63,116 nt of DNA. Source: Roseibium sp. (GTDB lineage: Bacteria; Pseudomonadota; Alphaproteobacteria; Rhizobiales; Stappiaceae). Made by a program: the position numbers and the translations under genes. The stretch is from the NCBI GenBank assembly GCA_017643925.1, contig JAEPML010000025.1:1-63116 (forward strand), given 5' to 3'. The notes beneath the pieces were generated by a model. That model was not told the origin of the DNA, searched no databases, and saw nothing but the letters and a program-made list of their open reading frames with translations. Position 1 is the first letter of the stretch. The number at the start of each line of letters is the position of its first letter. Shown piece by piece: positions 1-7,420 of the stretch.

Positions 1-2
1 GG

Positions 3-956
3 TTCCTCAACAGTGCGATTGAAGGCGCACGCTCGCCGCAGCAGACTACAATCCGGGAAGCACTTGGCGATGACGCAGGTGTTCATCCGGGTAACGGCCA
101 TCTGGATCATGTCAGAGCATTTTTTATCCGGCCCTTTACCGGTGGTCGAGGTGTACGTTCTACCGACGAGGTCTGCCCGACCCTGATCAGAACGTCGCAC
201 GAGGTCCCGAGGCCATCATACAAGCCGCACAAGGATGACCTTGCGCTTGCCAACGAGGTTCGACCTCTCAATTTCGAAGAACTTTGTCAGATCCAGGGTT
301 TTCCTGTTGATTGGGACTGGAGCGGAATTGAGAAGTTAAGTGGTCCATCTGGCAAAATGCAGGCTCTGGTCAATGCGGTTCCACCCCCGCTTGCGAAAGA
401 GATTGGACAAGTCATTCTAGATCGACACCATGGTCGGAGTATTCCGGACGTAGAAAAGGACTTTATTGCGTGGCTCAAGTCCGACAAGGGCTTAAGCGGA
501 GGCACCATCCAGAATAAGAAGTCCCTGCTTAATCGAGCCAGAACACTTATTAAAGGAAGAGTACTGACCGATCTCAGCCAGGAAATTTCCTTGCTTGAAG
601 CCTCACCGGAATTTGGCACTCTGTCGCCACAGGTGAAATCTGATCTTCGTTCGGCCTTGCGTTTGCATGCTGAGTGGCGAAAACCCTTCGAAGGGCTGAT
701 CGACAAAGGCCGACAGGACTTGCTGGAATGGTGCTGTAGCCATGAAGTGACGCAGAAAGAAGCAAACTCAATGCGCCGTCAGCTGGCCAAGCTTCAAAAA
801 TCAAAACTACCGAATGCTGCAGATCTGATGTGGCAACGCCATTTTGGTGCAGACTATGACATTCACGAACTTTTTGAGTTTCCAATGGAAACTCACGAGG
901 AGGAGACCGAGAAGGCGTTTTTTGCACGTCGGCAGAAATCGCTAGCTTCAGCCTGA
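3..956 (+). CDS. DNA (cytosine-5) methyltransferase, C-terminal part, 5' end outside window
   Basis: The reading frame is open from the left edge of the window to a stop at 954-956, so the N-terminal catalytic part lies outside. A stretch reading LCQIQGFPVDW followed by QALVNAVPPPLAKEIGQVI matches the C-terminal conserved blocks (motifs IX-X) of C5-cytosine methyltransferases, where QxGNAVPP is typical; here the Gly is replaced by Val. After motif X there is an extra tail of about 170 residues rich in charged residues that I do not recognise. The family methylates cytosine in DNA, in restriction-modification or as an orphan enzyme. A clear terminator hairpin follows at 989-1021. The family call is sound; the specificity cannot be read because the recognition domain is mostly missing. 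Confidence 0.75.
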   Translation, partial: FLNSAIEGARSPQQTTIREALGDDAGVHPGNGHLDHVRAFFIRPFTGGRGVRSTDEVCPTLIRTSHEVPRPSYKPHKDDLALANEVRPLNFEELCQIQGFPVDWDWSGIEKLSGPSGKMQALVNAVPPPLAKEIGQVILDRHHGRSIPDVEKDFIAWLKSDKGLSGGTIQNKKSLLNRARTLIKGRVLTDLSQEISLLEASPEFGTLSPQVKSDLRSALRLHAEWRKPFEGLIDKGRQDLLEWCCSHEVTQKEANSMRRQLAKLQKSKLPNAADLMWQRHFGADYDIHELFEFPMETHEEETEKAFFARRQKSLASA

Positions 957-988
957 TCGCTTTTGTCGGATGTCCAAACTCCTCAAGC

Positions 989-1021
989 ACGATCGCAGAT
1001 CCTTAACCCTGCGATCGTTTT
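989..1021 (+). terminator. Rho-independent terminator after the methyltransferase gene
   Basis: A perfect 10-bp inverted repeat, ACGATCGCAG at 989-998 and CTGCGATCGT at 1009-1018, with a 10-nt loop, is followed by TTT. It lies 33 nt after the methyltransferase stop codon, the expected place for an intrinsic terminator. Confidence 0.7.
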
Positions 1022-1130
1022 GCCCGCGGACAATTCGTTTGCGCTATGCCAGGTTCCAGCTCCCGCCAGCGAGAGCTTGCGGGGCGGCAGTCATCAGGGG
1101 ATGGCCTGCCTAGCCAGAAGGAACCACACC

Positions 1131-1472
1131 ATGTCCACCATTTCTAATGTAAAGGAGCTTCATTCCAGTCTCTCTGAACTTCAGACCAGCGCCCTCTTGT
1201 CCGTTGATCATGCTCTTGCCGAGCTGAGCTGGATCCGGACTCGCCTTTATGATCCGGATGCAGGGCTCACTGATACCGAGTGCAATGCACTTGTCGAACA
1301 AGAAGCGGCAGTCCTTCAGGCCGTTGGTGCCGCCAAGGCTGAGACATTTGAGACGATCATCGAGAAGTTTGCGCTTCTGTCCGGTGAACTTTGCAAGACA
1401 AATGTCCCGGGACCCGTGCGGCTGCTTGCCGCTTCTCTCTGTTCAGACGTGACCGATTTTTTGAATGCCTAG
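1131..1472 (+). CDS. Hypothetical protein, 113 aa
   Basis: I do not recognise this protein. It begins MSTISNVKELHSSLSELQ and looks mainly alpha-helical, with no transmembrane segment or signal peptide; two cysteines lie near the C-terminus. I chose the ATG at 1131 because AGAAGGAA precedes it by about 6 nt. The frame is open further upstream to 963, but that stretch contains the methyltransferase terminator and is compositionally unlike the rest. A GC-rich hairpin follows the stop, suggesting a single-gene transcript. Confidence 0.55.
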   Translation: MSTISNVKELHSSLSELQTSALLSVDHALAELSWIRTRLYDPDAGLTDTECNALVEQEAAVLQAVGAAKAETFETIIEKFALLSGELCKTNVPGPVRLLAASLCSDVTDFLNA

Positions 1473-1493
1473 TGCGTTCCTGGTTTTTGAAAG

Positions 1494-1530
1494 CCGCCGG
1501 GAGTGTTTCCGGCGGTTTGTCTGTTTAGAC
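1494..1530 (+). terminator. Intrinsic terminator after the 113-aa ORF
   Basis: CCGCCGG at 1494-1500 pairs with CCGGCGG at 1509-1515 around an 8-nt loop and is followed by a T-rich run (tttgtctgttt). It lies about 20 nt after the stop codon of the preceding gene. Confidence 0.65.
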
Positions 1531-1605
1531 GATTGCAGCAGTTCCTTTGTGGCGAGGCGCCGGAGGCAACACGCTGTTTGCGTTTGTAACGCCTGCTCAA
1601 TCAAC

Positions 1606-1710
1606 TGAATCGAAAAGTTCGGGAACGGCGTTGCCTGCTGAATCGCATATCTCGGCGATTGAATCGAAAGAGCGTAACTTGAGATGCGTCTTTTGAAGTT
1701 GCAGATAAAT
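1606..1710 (+). repeat. Left copy of an inverted repeat with TGAATCG heptamers
   Basis: Bases 1659-1684 are perfectly repeated in inverted orientation at 5666-5691, and similarity continues imperfectly for about 25 bp inward to about 1710. Three direct TGAATCG heptamers occur at 1606-1612, 1639-1645 and 1660-1666. The last two are 21 bp apart, about two helical turns, the same spacing as the inner two on the right side. The repeats bracket the XRE, nuclease-like and protease genes. They could be element ends, binding sites of a regulator, or iteron-like sites. Confidence 0.6.
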
Positions 1711-1745
1711 TGAGCTGCGCTGTCATGCGTTGCCGTTAAAGGACT

Positions 1746-1991
1746 TCAACCCAAGTTCGAGTTTTCCTGACTTTCCTGCAATCCAATTCCCCTTGCGCCA
1801 TCCATTTGGAAGGTCAGTCCGGCATCTTCAAATGCACGTTGCAGGTCACGTAGTGTCCGGTCATGCGGGACTGTTTTTTCCAGCTCAAATCCGGCGATCG
1901 CCCGCTTGGAAACAAGTGATTGTTCGGCAAGGTCATCCTGAGACCAGGCGAGCCAGGCACGGGCGGCACGGCATTGCTTCGCATTTATCAT
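1746..1991 (-). CDS. XRE-family helix-turn-helix regulator, 81 aa
   Basis: This is a small single-domain DNA-binding protein. The N-terminal 60 residues carry the Cro/C1-type pattern: ARAWLAWSQDDLAEQ, then SKRAIAGFE, then the recurring L..L..AFE.AGLTF ending typical of short alphaproteobacterial XRE regulators. It starts at an ATG at 1989-1991 and is divergent from the nuclease-like gene at 2079, with repeated AAAAGTG boxes between them. By position it probably represses itself and the divergent gene. That role is inferred from arrangement only; it could also be the antitoxin-like member of a pair. Confidence 0.8.
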   Translation of the reverse strand: MINAKQCRAARAWLAWSQDDLAEQSLVSKRAIAGFELEKTVPHDRTLRDLQRAFEDAGLTFQMDGARGIGLQESQENSNLG

Positions 1992-2000
1992 TCGTTAACC

Positions 2001-2048
2001 ACAAAAAGTGAATCAGTTTGCAAAAGTGCATCAAAAGTGCGCTTTTGG
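2001..2048. promoter_or_regulatory. Operator-like repeats between the XRE gene and the divergent gene
   Basis: AAAAGTG occurs three times, at 2004-2010, 2022-2028 and 2033-2039. The third is part of a palindrome, CAAAAG-tgcg-CTTTTG, at 2032-2047. The cluster sits in the 87-bp divergent intergenic space, where an XRE repressor would be expected to bind. Binding by the neighbour regulator is inference. Confidence 0.4.
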
Positions 2049-2078
2049 TTCTCGTCAGTCAACGAGAAAGGATCACTC

Positions 2079-3005
2079 ATGCACAACGAATTTCCAGTTT
2101 CCAACACGTCCGGCACCCGAACCGGTCACGAAGGGGCCTATGCTCCTGAAACGGCAAATCTCCCAATTGAACTGCGAGAAGCTGTCGACGTGGCATTGCG
2201 GGAGTGCTTCGACAAGGTCTACTGCTCGGATGAACTGCTGGGGAACAGGCTCACACAGGTGAGGGGGCCACTGGACAGCCTGTCCAAGCGCCACGGCCTG
2301 TTGCTGGAAGATGCCATTGCGCACGCCTTTGCTGCTGCCGGCGACCGTTATGAGGTGCAGACCCAGGTTGCGCTCATGGTTTCCAGGGAAGCCATCTCGC
2401 TGGTGGAGAGCAACAAGCTCGACAATCTGGATGACCTGAACCTGCCTGTTGGCGGGACACATGGAAAACGTGTGGTCATCGATATCCTCGTCTTCGATCA
2501 TGAGACAGGTGACCTTCATGTCGTCTCGGTAAAACGCGGAGGCGGTGCTCAAGGAGGTCAAGCAGCGCGCAATGCCCGCAAGGACCTGACTGCGGCTGGC
2601 TTAATGTTGAGGAACATGATGCTCCGCAAAGGGCTTCCTGTGCTCGCCGTCAAGAAGGTTCTTATCGACTGGTATGGCCGATCCGGGATTGTTGCCCGCA
2701 AGACAGTTACGCGAGAAACTGTCGATGCCTATTTTGGACTGTTGATTTCCAACCAGGTCGAGGCGATGTCGGCGTACATGAAATCCGGGATCGCAGCTCG
2801 CATGGAGCCGCGCTTGCAGGCCGCGCTTGGCAAGACCAACATTGCGGTTGAGGCTGAAGAGCCTCTGATGCTGGCCTCCTCTAATGCCGACATTGCCAAC
2901 GAAATGACTGTTGAAGCCCCAGGTCCAAGACCATCACTGGCAGACTGTTTGTCCGTTCTTCCGCTGCGGCGGCAGGGTCGTCAGATGCGCAGTGTCGAGG
3001 CCTAG
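2079..3005 (+). CDS. Hypothetical protein with a possible PD-(D/E)XK nuclease-like core, 308 aa
   Basis: I do not recognise the family with confidence. The middle of the protein reads VVIDILVFDHETGDLHVVSVKRG (about residues 132-154). A beta strand ending in Asp135 followed by a strand ending in S-V-Lys152, with Glu77 in an upstream helix, resembles the E...D...(E/Q)xK arrangement of restriction-endonuclease-like folds, although the usual acidic residue before the Lys is Ser. I chose the ATG at 2079, preceded by GAAAGGA, over an upstream in-frame start that would run through the regulator's promoter. The gene is divergent from the XRE gene and followed, after a hairpin, by the small ORF and AAA+ protease. 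The nuclease assignment is a weak inference. Confidence 0.6.
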   Translation: MHNEFPVSNTSGTRTGHEGAYAPETANLPIELREAVDVALRECFDKVYCSDELLGNRLTQVRGPLDSLSKRHGLLLEDAIAHAFAAAGDRYEVQTQVALMVSREAISLVESNKLDNLDDLNLPVGGTHGKRVVIDILVFDHETGDLHVVSVKRGGGAQGGQAARNARKDLTAAGLMLRNMMLRKGLPVLAVKKVLIDWYGRSGIVARKTVTRETVDAYFGLLISNQVEAMSAYMKSGIAARMEPRLQAALGKTNIAVEAEEPLMLASSNADIANEMTVEAPGPRPSLADCLSVLPLRRQGRQMRSVEA

Positions 3006-3144
3006 ACCGAGCTGCCGTGTCCAAGACCTGCGTTACAGGATCTTGAACAGGCGATTCACAGAAGAACGCCGTGACGCAATAAGTGGCCTGACACCGGACA
3101 TAACCCGGAAGGCCAACTCCTAATCATCACCAACGAAACTGCAC

Positions 3145-3168
3145 CCCGCCCGTAAATCCTTCGGCGGG
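3145..3168 (+). other. GC hairpin just upstream of a ribosome binding site
   Basis: CCCGCC at 3145-3150 pairs with GGCGGG at 3163-3168. It ends 3 nt before the AGGAG of the next gene and has no T run. It could be a weak terminator for the upstream gene or a 5' UTR structure that modulates translation of the ORF at 3187. Confidence 0.35.
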
Positions 3169-3186
3169 AACAGGAGAAATTTGCAC

Positions 3187-3516
3187 ATGTTCATTGAAAA
3201 CTTGAACGACCCGAAGGCAGCGGAGTTACTGTCGAGTGATATCGCGAAGCTTGAAGCGCTTCTCGATGATCTTAAAGCACTGAGGGCAGGGAACTACCCC
3301 TCAAACGACACTCTGTCCAAAGCCCCGTTTCTGAATGACTACCGTGTGATCAAACGCGGGATCGCCGCGTTATCGGGCGACGTAACCGGGCATCCGACCA
3401 TTTCCGGAAACAATGAGCCGATGGTGAGTTCACCACTCTTCGTTGTCTTGAAAGACATCGGAGCGGCAAGGACGTTGACCCGCTGGTACCGCCTTGGCGA
3501 ACGCGCGTCCCGCTGA
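3187..3516 (+). CDS. Hypothetical protein, 109 aa, upstream partner of the AAA+ protease
   Basis: I do not recognise this protein. The first 45 residues (MFIENLNDPKAAELLSSDIAKLEALLDDLKALRAG) look like an amphipathic helix or short coiled coil; the rest is mixed, with no transmembrane segment. I chose ATG 3187 because the AGGAG at about 3172 is 10 nt away; a TTG at 3181 would be too close. It ends 41 nt before the AAA+ protease gene and is probably co-transcribed with it. It could be an adaptor or substrate of the protease, but that rests only on adjacency. Confidence 0.55.
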   Translation: MFIENLNDPKAAELLSSDIAKLEALLDDLKALRAGNYPSNDTLSKAPFLNDYRVIKRGIAALSGDVTGHPTISGNNEPMVSSPLFVVLKDIGAARTLTRWYRLGERASR

Positions 3517-3557
3517 ACCAAAAACCTCCCAATCGCGCTTCGCAAGAGAGAAACCAG

Positions 3558-5552
3558 ATGTCCGACATTCTTCGTCACTATTTCCAGAAGGAAAAACCAA
3601 GCTTCCATCAGTTCCTGGCCCATTGCATTGTCCGCCGGGCTTTGCGGTCAGTGCCGGAGATGAAACTGTCCGAGCCGCCTGTGGTCGGCATCGTCGCCGG
3701 TGACAATCCACCGGTCGACGAACTTCAGGATGCACTCACTCTGTTGCTTCTGAAGGACCTTGATCGCCTCCGAACGAGATATCTGGAGCCGCTGGCCGTC
3801 TTTCTCGAATGTGAGCCAGCTGGAACGAAAACCTCCAGAACACTCGAGCGAACCCAAGAGGAAATTCTCTTCGCCCTTAAAGGAAAGAAGGCGATCTTCG
3901 CGGTTGTCGAAGAGGAAGAGTGTATTCCGGATTTGTTCCGCGCAATCGCAGATACGGTGGTTTTTCTGGACAAGCCGACAGCAAGGCATATCCGGGCAGC
4001 ATTCTCATACTGCGTGGGTGTCGAAATCAGCTTGGAAGAGGCCGAACAACTGACAAGGTATAGCCTCTTCGATCTGACCCTGGCAGCATCGCGGGGAAAG
4101 TCCTGGCGCAAGGTTGTGGAAGCGATCGAAGAAGAGAAACCCAAATCAAATCGCCCAACAGAAAACGATGTATTCTCTCTTGAGACGCTTGCAGGATTGG
4201 GGGAAGCCGGGGAGTGGGGCAGGGAACTCGCCGATGATCTGAAAGCGTGGCAGGCAGGAAAACTTCCCTGGTCAGATGTCAATCGAGGGATCCTTGTCGC
4301 CGGGCCTCCCGGAACCGGGAAGACCTCCTACGCCAAGGCACTGGCAAAAAGCTGCGATGTTGAGTTGATTGCCACTTCACTTGCACAATGGCAATCGGCC
4401 GGTCACCTGGGTGATCTGTTGAAAGCCATGCGGAAGACATTTGCCGAAGCTCGGAAGAAAGCGCCCTGCGTCCTGTTCCTCGACGAGTTTGATTCCGTCG
4501 GGGACCGCAGGGCGGTCAGCGGAGACAATGCGTATTACGTGATCGAGAAAATCAACGGTTTGCTCGAATGTCTCGATGGCGTTGAAAACCGGGAAGGCAT
4601 CGTTGTTGTTGCCGCGTGTAATCATCCGGAATTCGTCGATCATGCCTTGCTCCGTCCCGGTCGTTTGGAAAAGACAATCTGGATTCCGTTGCCCGATCGT
4701 CCGGCACGTGAACAGATCCTGCGCTGGCATTTGAACGGCGCTCTCGAAGGCGAAGATCTGGCAGTCATTGCCGACCGTCTTGAAGGCCACTCGGGCGCGG
4801 ACATTGAAAAACTCGTGCGAGACGCCCGTCGAGCCGCACGGAAGGAAAAGCGGGAGCTCCGGTACGAAGATCTCGTCGTCAGGCTGCCGAATAAGATTGC
4901 CTTAAGCCGAGACGAGCTGAAGCGCATTGCCGTTCATGAGGCGGGGCATGCGATTGTCCAGGCAATGGCCTGCGACGGCGAAATCGTTCAGCTGAAGATC
5001 GAACCGGAGATCATGCCAAACGGTGGAATTTGTGAGGCGGGGTCCCTGGAAATCAGACAGTCAGTGTTGAAGGGGCGAACACGTCGCGACTATGAAGCCC
5101 AGTTGATGGTGCATCTGGCCGGTCTTACGGCAGAAGAACTGGTCTTCGGTGAGTTTGCGGATGGTGGGGGTGGTAGCATGGGGTCGGACCTGGCATCCGC
5201 CACTCGGATCGCTACGGAGATGGAAGCAAGTCTTGGGCTTGGTGACAATCTCGTGCATTTGATCTCGAGCGGAACAAACAAGATCCCGGAACTTCTGCTT
5301 GCCGATCCCGCCTTGCGTCGACGCGTTGAGGCAATGCTCGACAAGGCTTATGAGGATGCGCGCGCGATCATTGAGGAGAATGAGGGGGTACACCGGGCGC
5401 TGGTCGATGCACTGATGCTTCGGAACAAGCTCACGGGAAAGGAGGTGCTGGAGTTTGTGTCCGCAACAGAAGCTGAGCGCAGCGAGCGTCTGCAGAACCT
5501 GAAGGTGGGACTGATCCACCAGTCAAAGTTAGCGGCTAGTTCTCACGGCTGA
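3558..5552 (+). CDS. Soluble FtsH-like AAA+ zinc metalloprotease, 664 aa
   Basis: Domains in order: an N-terminal region of about 200 residues with no transmembrane helix; a AAA+ module with Walker A GPPGTGKT (249-256), Walker B LFLDEFD (306-312) and second region of homology ending RPGRLEK (366-372); and an M41-type peptidase domain with the zinc site HEAGH (460-464). A downstream GSDLASAT probably supplies the third ligand. FtsH-family enzymes unfold and degrade proteins using ATP. Classical FtsH is anchored by two N-terminal membrane helices; here they are replaced by a soluble domain, so this is a cytosolic relative. It sits inside the inverted-repeat-bracketed segment, downstream of a 109-aa ORF. 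The enzyme class is secure; the substrate and purpose are unknown. Confidence 0.9.
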   Translation: MSDILRHYFQKEKPSFHQFLAHCIVRRALRSVPEMKLSEPPVVGIVAGDNPPVDELQDALTLLLLKDLDRLRTRYLEPLAVFLECEPAGTKTSRTLERTQEEILFALKGKKAIFAVVEEEECIPDLFRAIADTVVFLDKPTARHIRAAFSYCVGVEISLEEAEQLTRYSLFDLTLAASRGKSWRKVVEAIEEEKPKSNRPTENDVFSLETLAGLGEAGEWGRELADDLKAWQAGKLPWSDVNRGILVAGPPGTGKTSYAKALAKSCDVELIATSLAQWQSAGHLGDLLKAMRKTFAEARKKAPCVLFLDEFDSVGDRRAVSGDNAYYVIEKINGLLECLDGVENREGIVVVAACNHPEFVDHALLRPGRLEKTIWIPLPDRPAREQILRWHLNGALEGEDLAVIADRLEGHSGADIEKLVRDARRAARKEKRELRYEDLVVRLPNKIALSRDELKRIAVHEAGHAIVQAMACDGEIVQLKIEPEIMPNGGICEAGSLEIRQSVLKGRTRRDYEAQLMVHLAGLTAEELVFGEFADGGGGSMGSDLASATRIATEMEASLGLGDNLVHLISSGTNKIPELLLADPALRRRVEAMLDKAYEDARAIIEENEGVHRALVDALMLRNKLTGKEVLEFVSATEAERSERLQNLKVGLIHQSKLAASSHG

Positions 5553-5639
5553 AACGACAGGAAATGGGCATAGGACAAATCAGGACGGCTTAGGGCCGGT
5601 TCAAAAACCGTTCCCGGCAATGTCATGCAACAGGAAACA

Positions 5640-5781
5640 AATTACCTGCGACTTCGAATGACGTGTCTCAAGTTACGCTCTTTCGATTCAAGGATCTGAA
5701 AATGCGATTCAAGGCGTCACGGTGAGACAAAGCAGTCGTCACAATCTCCTAAGCAAGCGATTCATCGGGTAACGCCGTTAC
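5640..5781 (-). repeat. Right copy of the inverted repeat with TGAATCG heptamers
   Basis: Bases 5666-5691 are the exact reverse complement of 1659-1684, and similarity extends to about 5640. Three heptamers in inverted orientation (CGATTCA) lie at 5684-5690, 5705-5711 and 5758-5764, the first two 21 bp apart as on the left side. Next to the third is the palindrome GGTAACG-c-CGTTACC (5767-5781), which resembles the AACGGCGTT block beside the second left heptamer. The copy lies in an untranslated stretch downstream of the protease gene. Confidence 0.6.
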
Positions 5782-5900
5782 CGGACCTGGGAGCCAGTTT
5801 TCTCGCTTGAAAAAGATCCTTGGCGAGCACCAACCCGGCACCGCATAGATCAAGTTTTTCGTCGGCTGAGCGGTAAATTTCTTTCCCGCAGGGACAAATT

Positions 5901-5996
5901 GGAAAAAAAACTGAAAAAAATTTTGCCTGCTAAACCCAGCTGAACTCTGGCCTCGTCAACAAATTTGGCCAGGCTCCGCAATTTTTTTTGCTTTCC
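5901..5996. repeat. A-tract/T-tract imperfect inverted repeat with inner hairpin
   Basis: A run starting GGAAAAAAAA (5901) is mirrored by ATTTTTTTTGCTTTCC ending at 5996. Inside it, CTGGCC (5947-5952) pairs with GGCCAG (5967-5972) around a 14-nt loop. The arrangement could form a long stem, bend DNA, or act as a bidirectional transcription stop. No protein-coding function is apparent. Confidence 0.4.
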
Positions 5997-6081
5997 ACCA
6001 TTGCGCCGACGGGGTTCCGGCCCAAGCCTGAAATGACCGGGGCAGAACGCGCCCGGGCGTTTTAGTGGAAAGGAAATCCAG

Positions 6082-6525
6082 ATGAACATTTCTGAAGCAA
6101 AATTCAAAACCCAGCTACACAAGGGTGATCTGGCCTTCGGTGCGCTTGCCTTGCCAGACAGGGTAACAAGACATGCAGATGGCAAACATGTTGTCGAGCA
6201 ATGCTACAGCGTTTGCCGGATAATCCGGTGCAAAAGGTTTTACGCTGTCATCAATGAGTTTTTGCTTGTTGGGCCAAATGGGAATTTGGCGTTGCAAGGT
6301 GAATATGCTGACAAGGTGACTCTGGTTGCACGCGAACCGATCTCGATTTCGATCACGGGAACAAATGGAGAGCCTGTCGAAGACGGGAAATTGTTCGACC
6401 TGTTTGAAGAAATCACCGGTGAATGGACACCGCAAAATTGGGCTGATCTCATGGCTGATAATGACATGGACACCCAGATCATTGTGCCCATGCGCAAAGG
6501 ACCTGAGGGTTTGGTGCAGCTTTGA
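6082..6525 (+). CDS. Hypothetical protein, 147 aa
   Basis: I do not recognise this protein. It starts at an ATG with AAAGGAAAT about 7 nt upstream. The sequence is soluble, beta-rich in the middle (repeated V/I/F alternation around residues 50-95) and acidic near the C-terminus (EEITGEWTPQNWADLMADND). It is the first of four closely spaced plus-strand ORFs (6082-8085) that look like one operon of accessory genes. None of them matches a photosynthesis gene I know. Confidence 0.55.
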   Translation: MNISEAKFKTQLHKGDLAFGALALPDRVTRHADGKHVVEQCYSVCRIIRCKRFYAVINEFLLVGPNGNLALQGEYADKVTLVAREPISISITGTNGEPVEDGKLFDLFEEITGEWTPQNWADLMADNDMDTQIIVPMRKGPEGLVQL

Positions 6526-6572
6526 AACCGCGCTTTCTCTTCAATGTACTTCCCTCACTCTCAGAGACAGCC

Positions 6573-7361
6573 ATGACCAAACTCTCTCGCGCAACCAGGG
6601 GACGGCGTGCCTGGGCAGCTGAGCGTCAGCAATCATACCGGAGGCGACAGAAGGCCCGGCGCAAGCCTTCCACCGAGGACATCGCGATCACCTCTTTCCA
6701 CCATATGGTAACAACGGGCAGGAGTGCGGAGGCCAAACGCCATTTTAGTGTGCTGACGGATCGGATTGTAGGGAAGCTCGTCCACCTCGGGTTTGATCCG
6801 ATTGCCAGTCGCATGGCGTTCGATGACCTGGTCGATCGCTACGAAGCCGGGGAAGTGCTAACACGGGGACCGAACAACAACCAAGGTCGCCCGGATATCA
6901 GCGCTTTCCTGCCAAAACCAAACCAGTCCCCCCATAACTCAATGTCACGGGGTGACGATGAGAATCTCGGTGTTGATGCGAAGGCGCTTGTTGCAGAAAC
7001 AGCCACGGGTGCCAGTCACCAGCGAGAGCTAGTCCTGTCCACGGCACACGTCTCGTCGACAGACTTGGAGCTCTTGTTGGAAGAAGCTGTCTTTGGGAAT
7101 GCATTTGACGTGCGTGTCAAAGACACCGCACTGGTTGTTTCGCTCGACGGGCTTGTACCCGGGCCGGAAAAGGTGGTTTGGCACCGTCACAATGAAGGCT
7201 ATTCAGACGCTTTTTGCGAAATCTTGCTTGTTGCCAACGACCTTGGTGTCGATGTCGTCAGCTTTGCAGCCGATGGCGGTGTATGTCGCGACCTGTGTCT
7301 CTTTGAAGGAAATACAATCGTGATGTCGAAGCCATTCAAGCGGTTCATCCGGCGCCGATGA
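6573..7361 (+). CDS. Hypothetical protein, 262 aa, shares a C-terminal domain with the next gene
   Basis: I do not recognise this protein. The N-terminus is strongly basic (MTKLSRATRGRRAWAAERQ..YRRRQKARRK), suggesting nucleic-acid contact; the centre is low-complexity around residues 100-130. The last 80 residues contain EGYSDAFCEILLVANDLGVD and end in KPFKRFIRR, which resemble the C-terminus of the next gene. A TTG at 6522 overlapping the upstream stop is an alternative start; I preferred ATG 6573, although its ribosome binding site is weak. Confidence 0.5.
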   Translation: MTKLSRATRGRRAWAAERQQSYRRRQKARRKPSTEDIAITSFHHMVTTGRSAEAKRHFSVLTDRIVGKLVHLGFDPIASRMAFDDLVDRYEAGEVLTRGPNNNQGRPDISAFLPKPNQSPHNSMSRGDDENLGVDAKALVAETATGASHQRELVLSTAHVSSTDLELLLEEAVFGNAFDVRVKDTALVVSLDGLVPGPEKVVWHRHNEGYSDAFCEILLVANDLGVDVVSFAADGGVCRDLCLFEGNTIVMSKPFKRFIRRR

Positions 7362-7420
7362 TAGTGCCGGAGATGAACGCAATTTCCAAACTTTCCTGAT
7401 ACCGAGACCAAGATCAGCCA

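Larger units (their letters stand above)
5553..6081. other. 529-bp intergenic region
   Basis: I see no convincing gene. It contains the right inverted-repeat copy (5640-5781) and, further right, an A/T-tract palindromic structure (5901-5996). It ends with a ribosome binding site (AAAGGAAAT) for the ORF at 6082. Confidence 0.6.
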
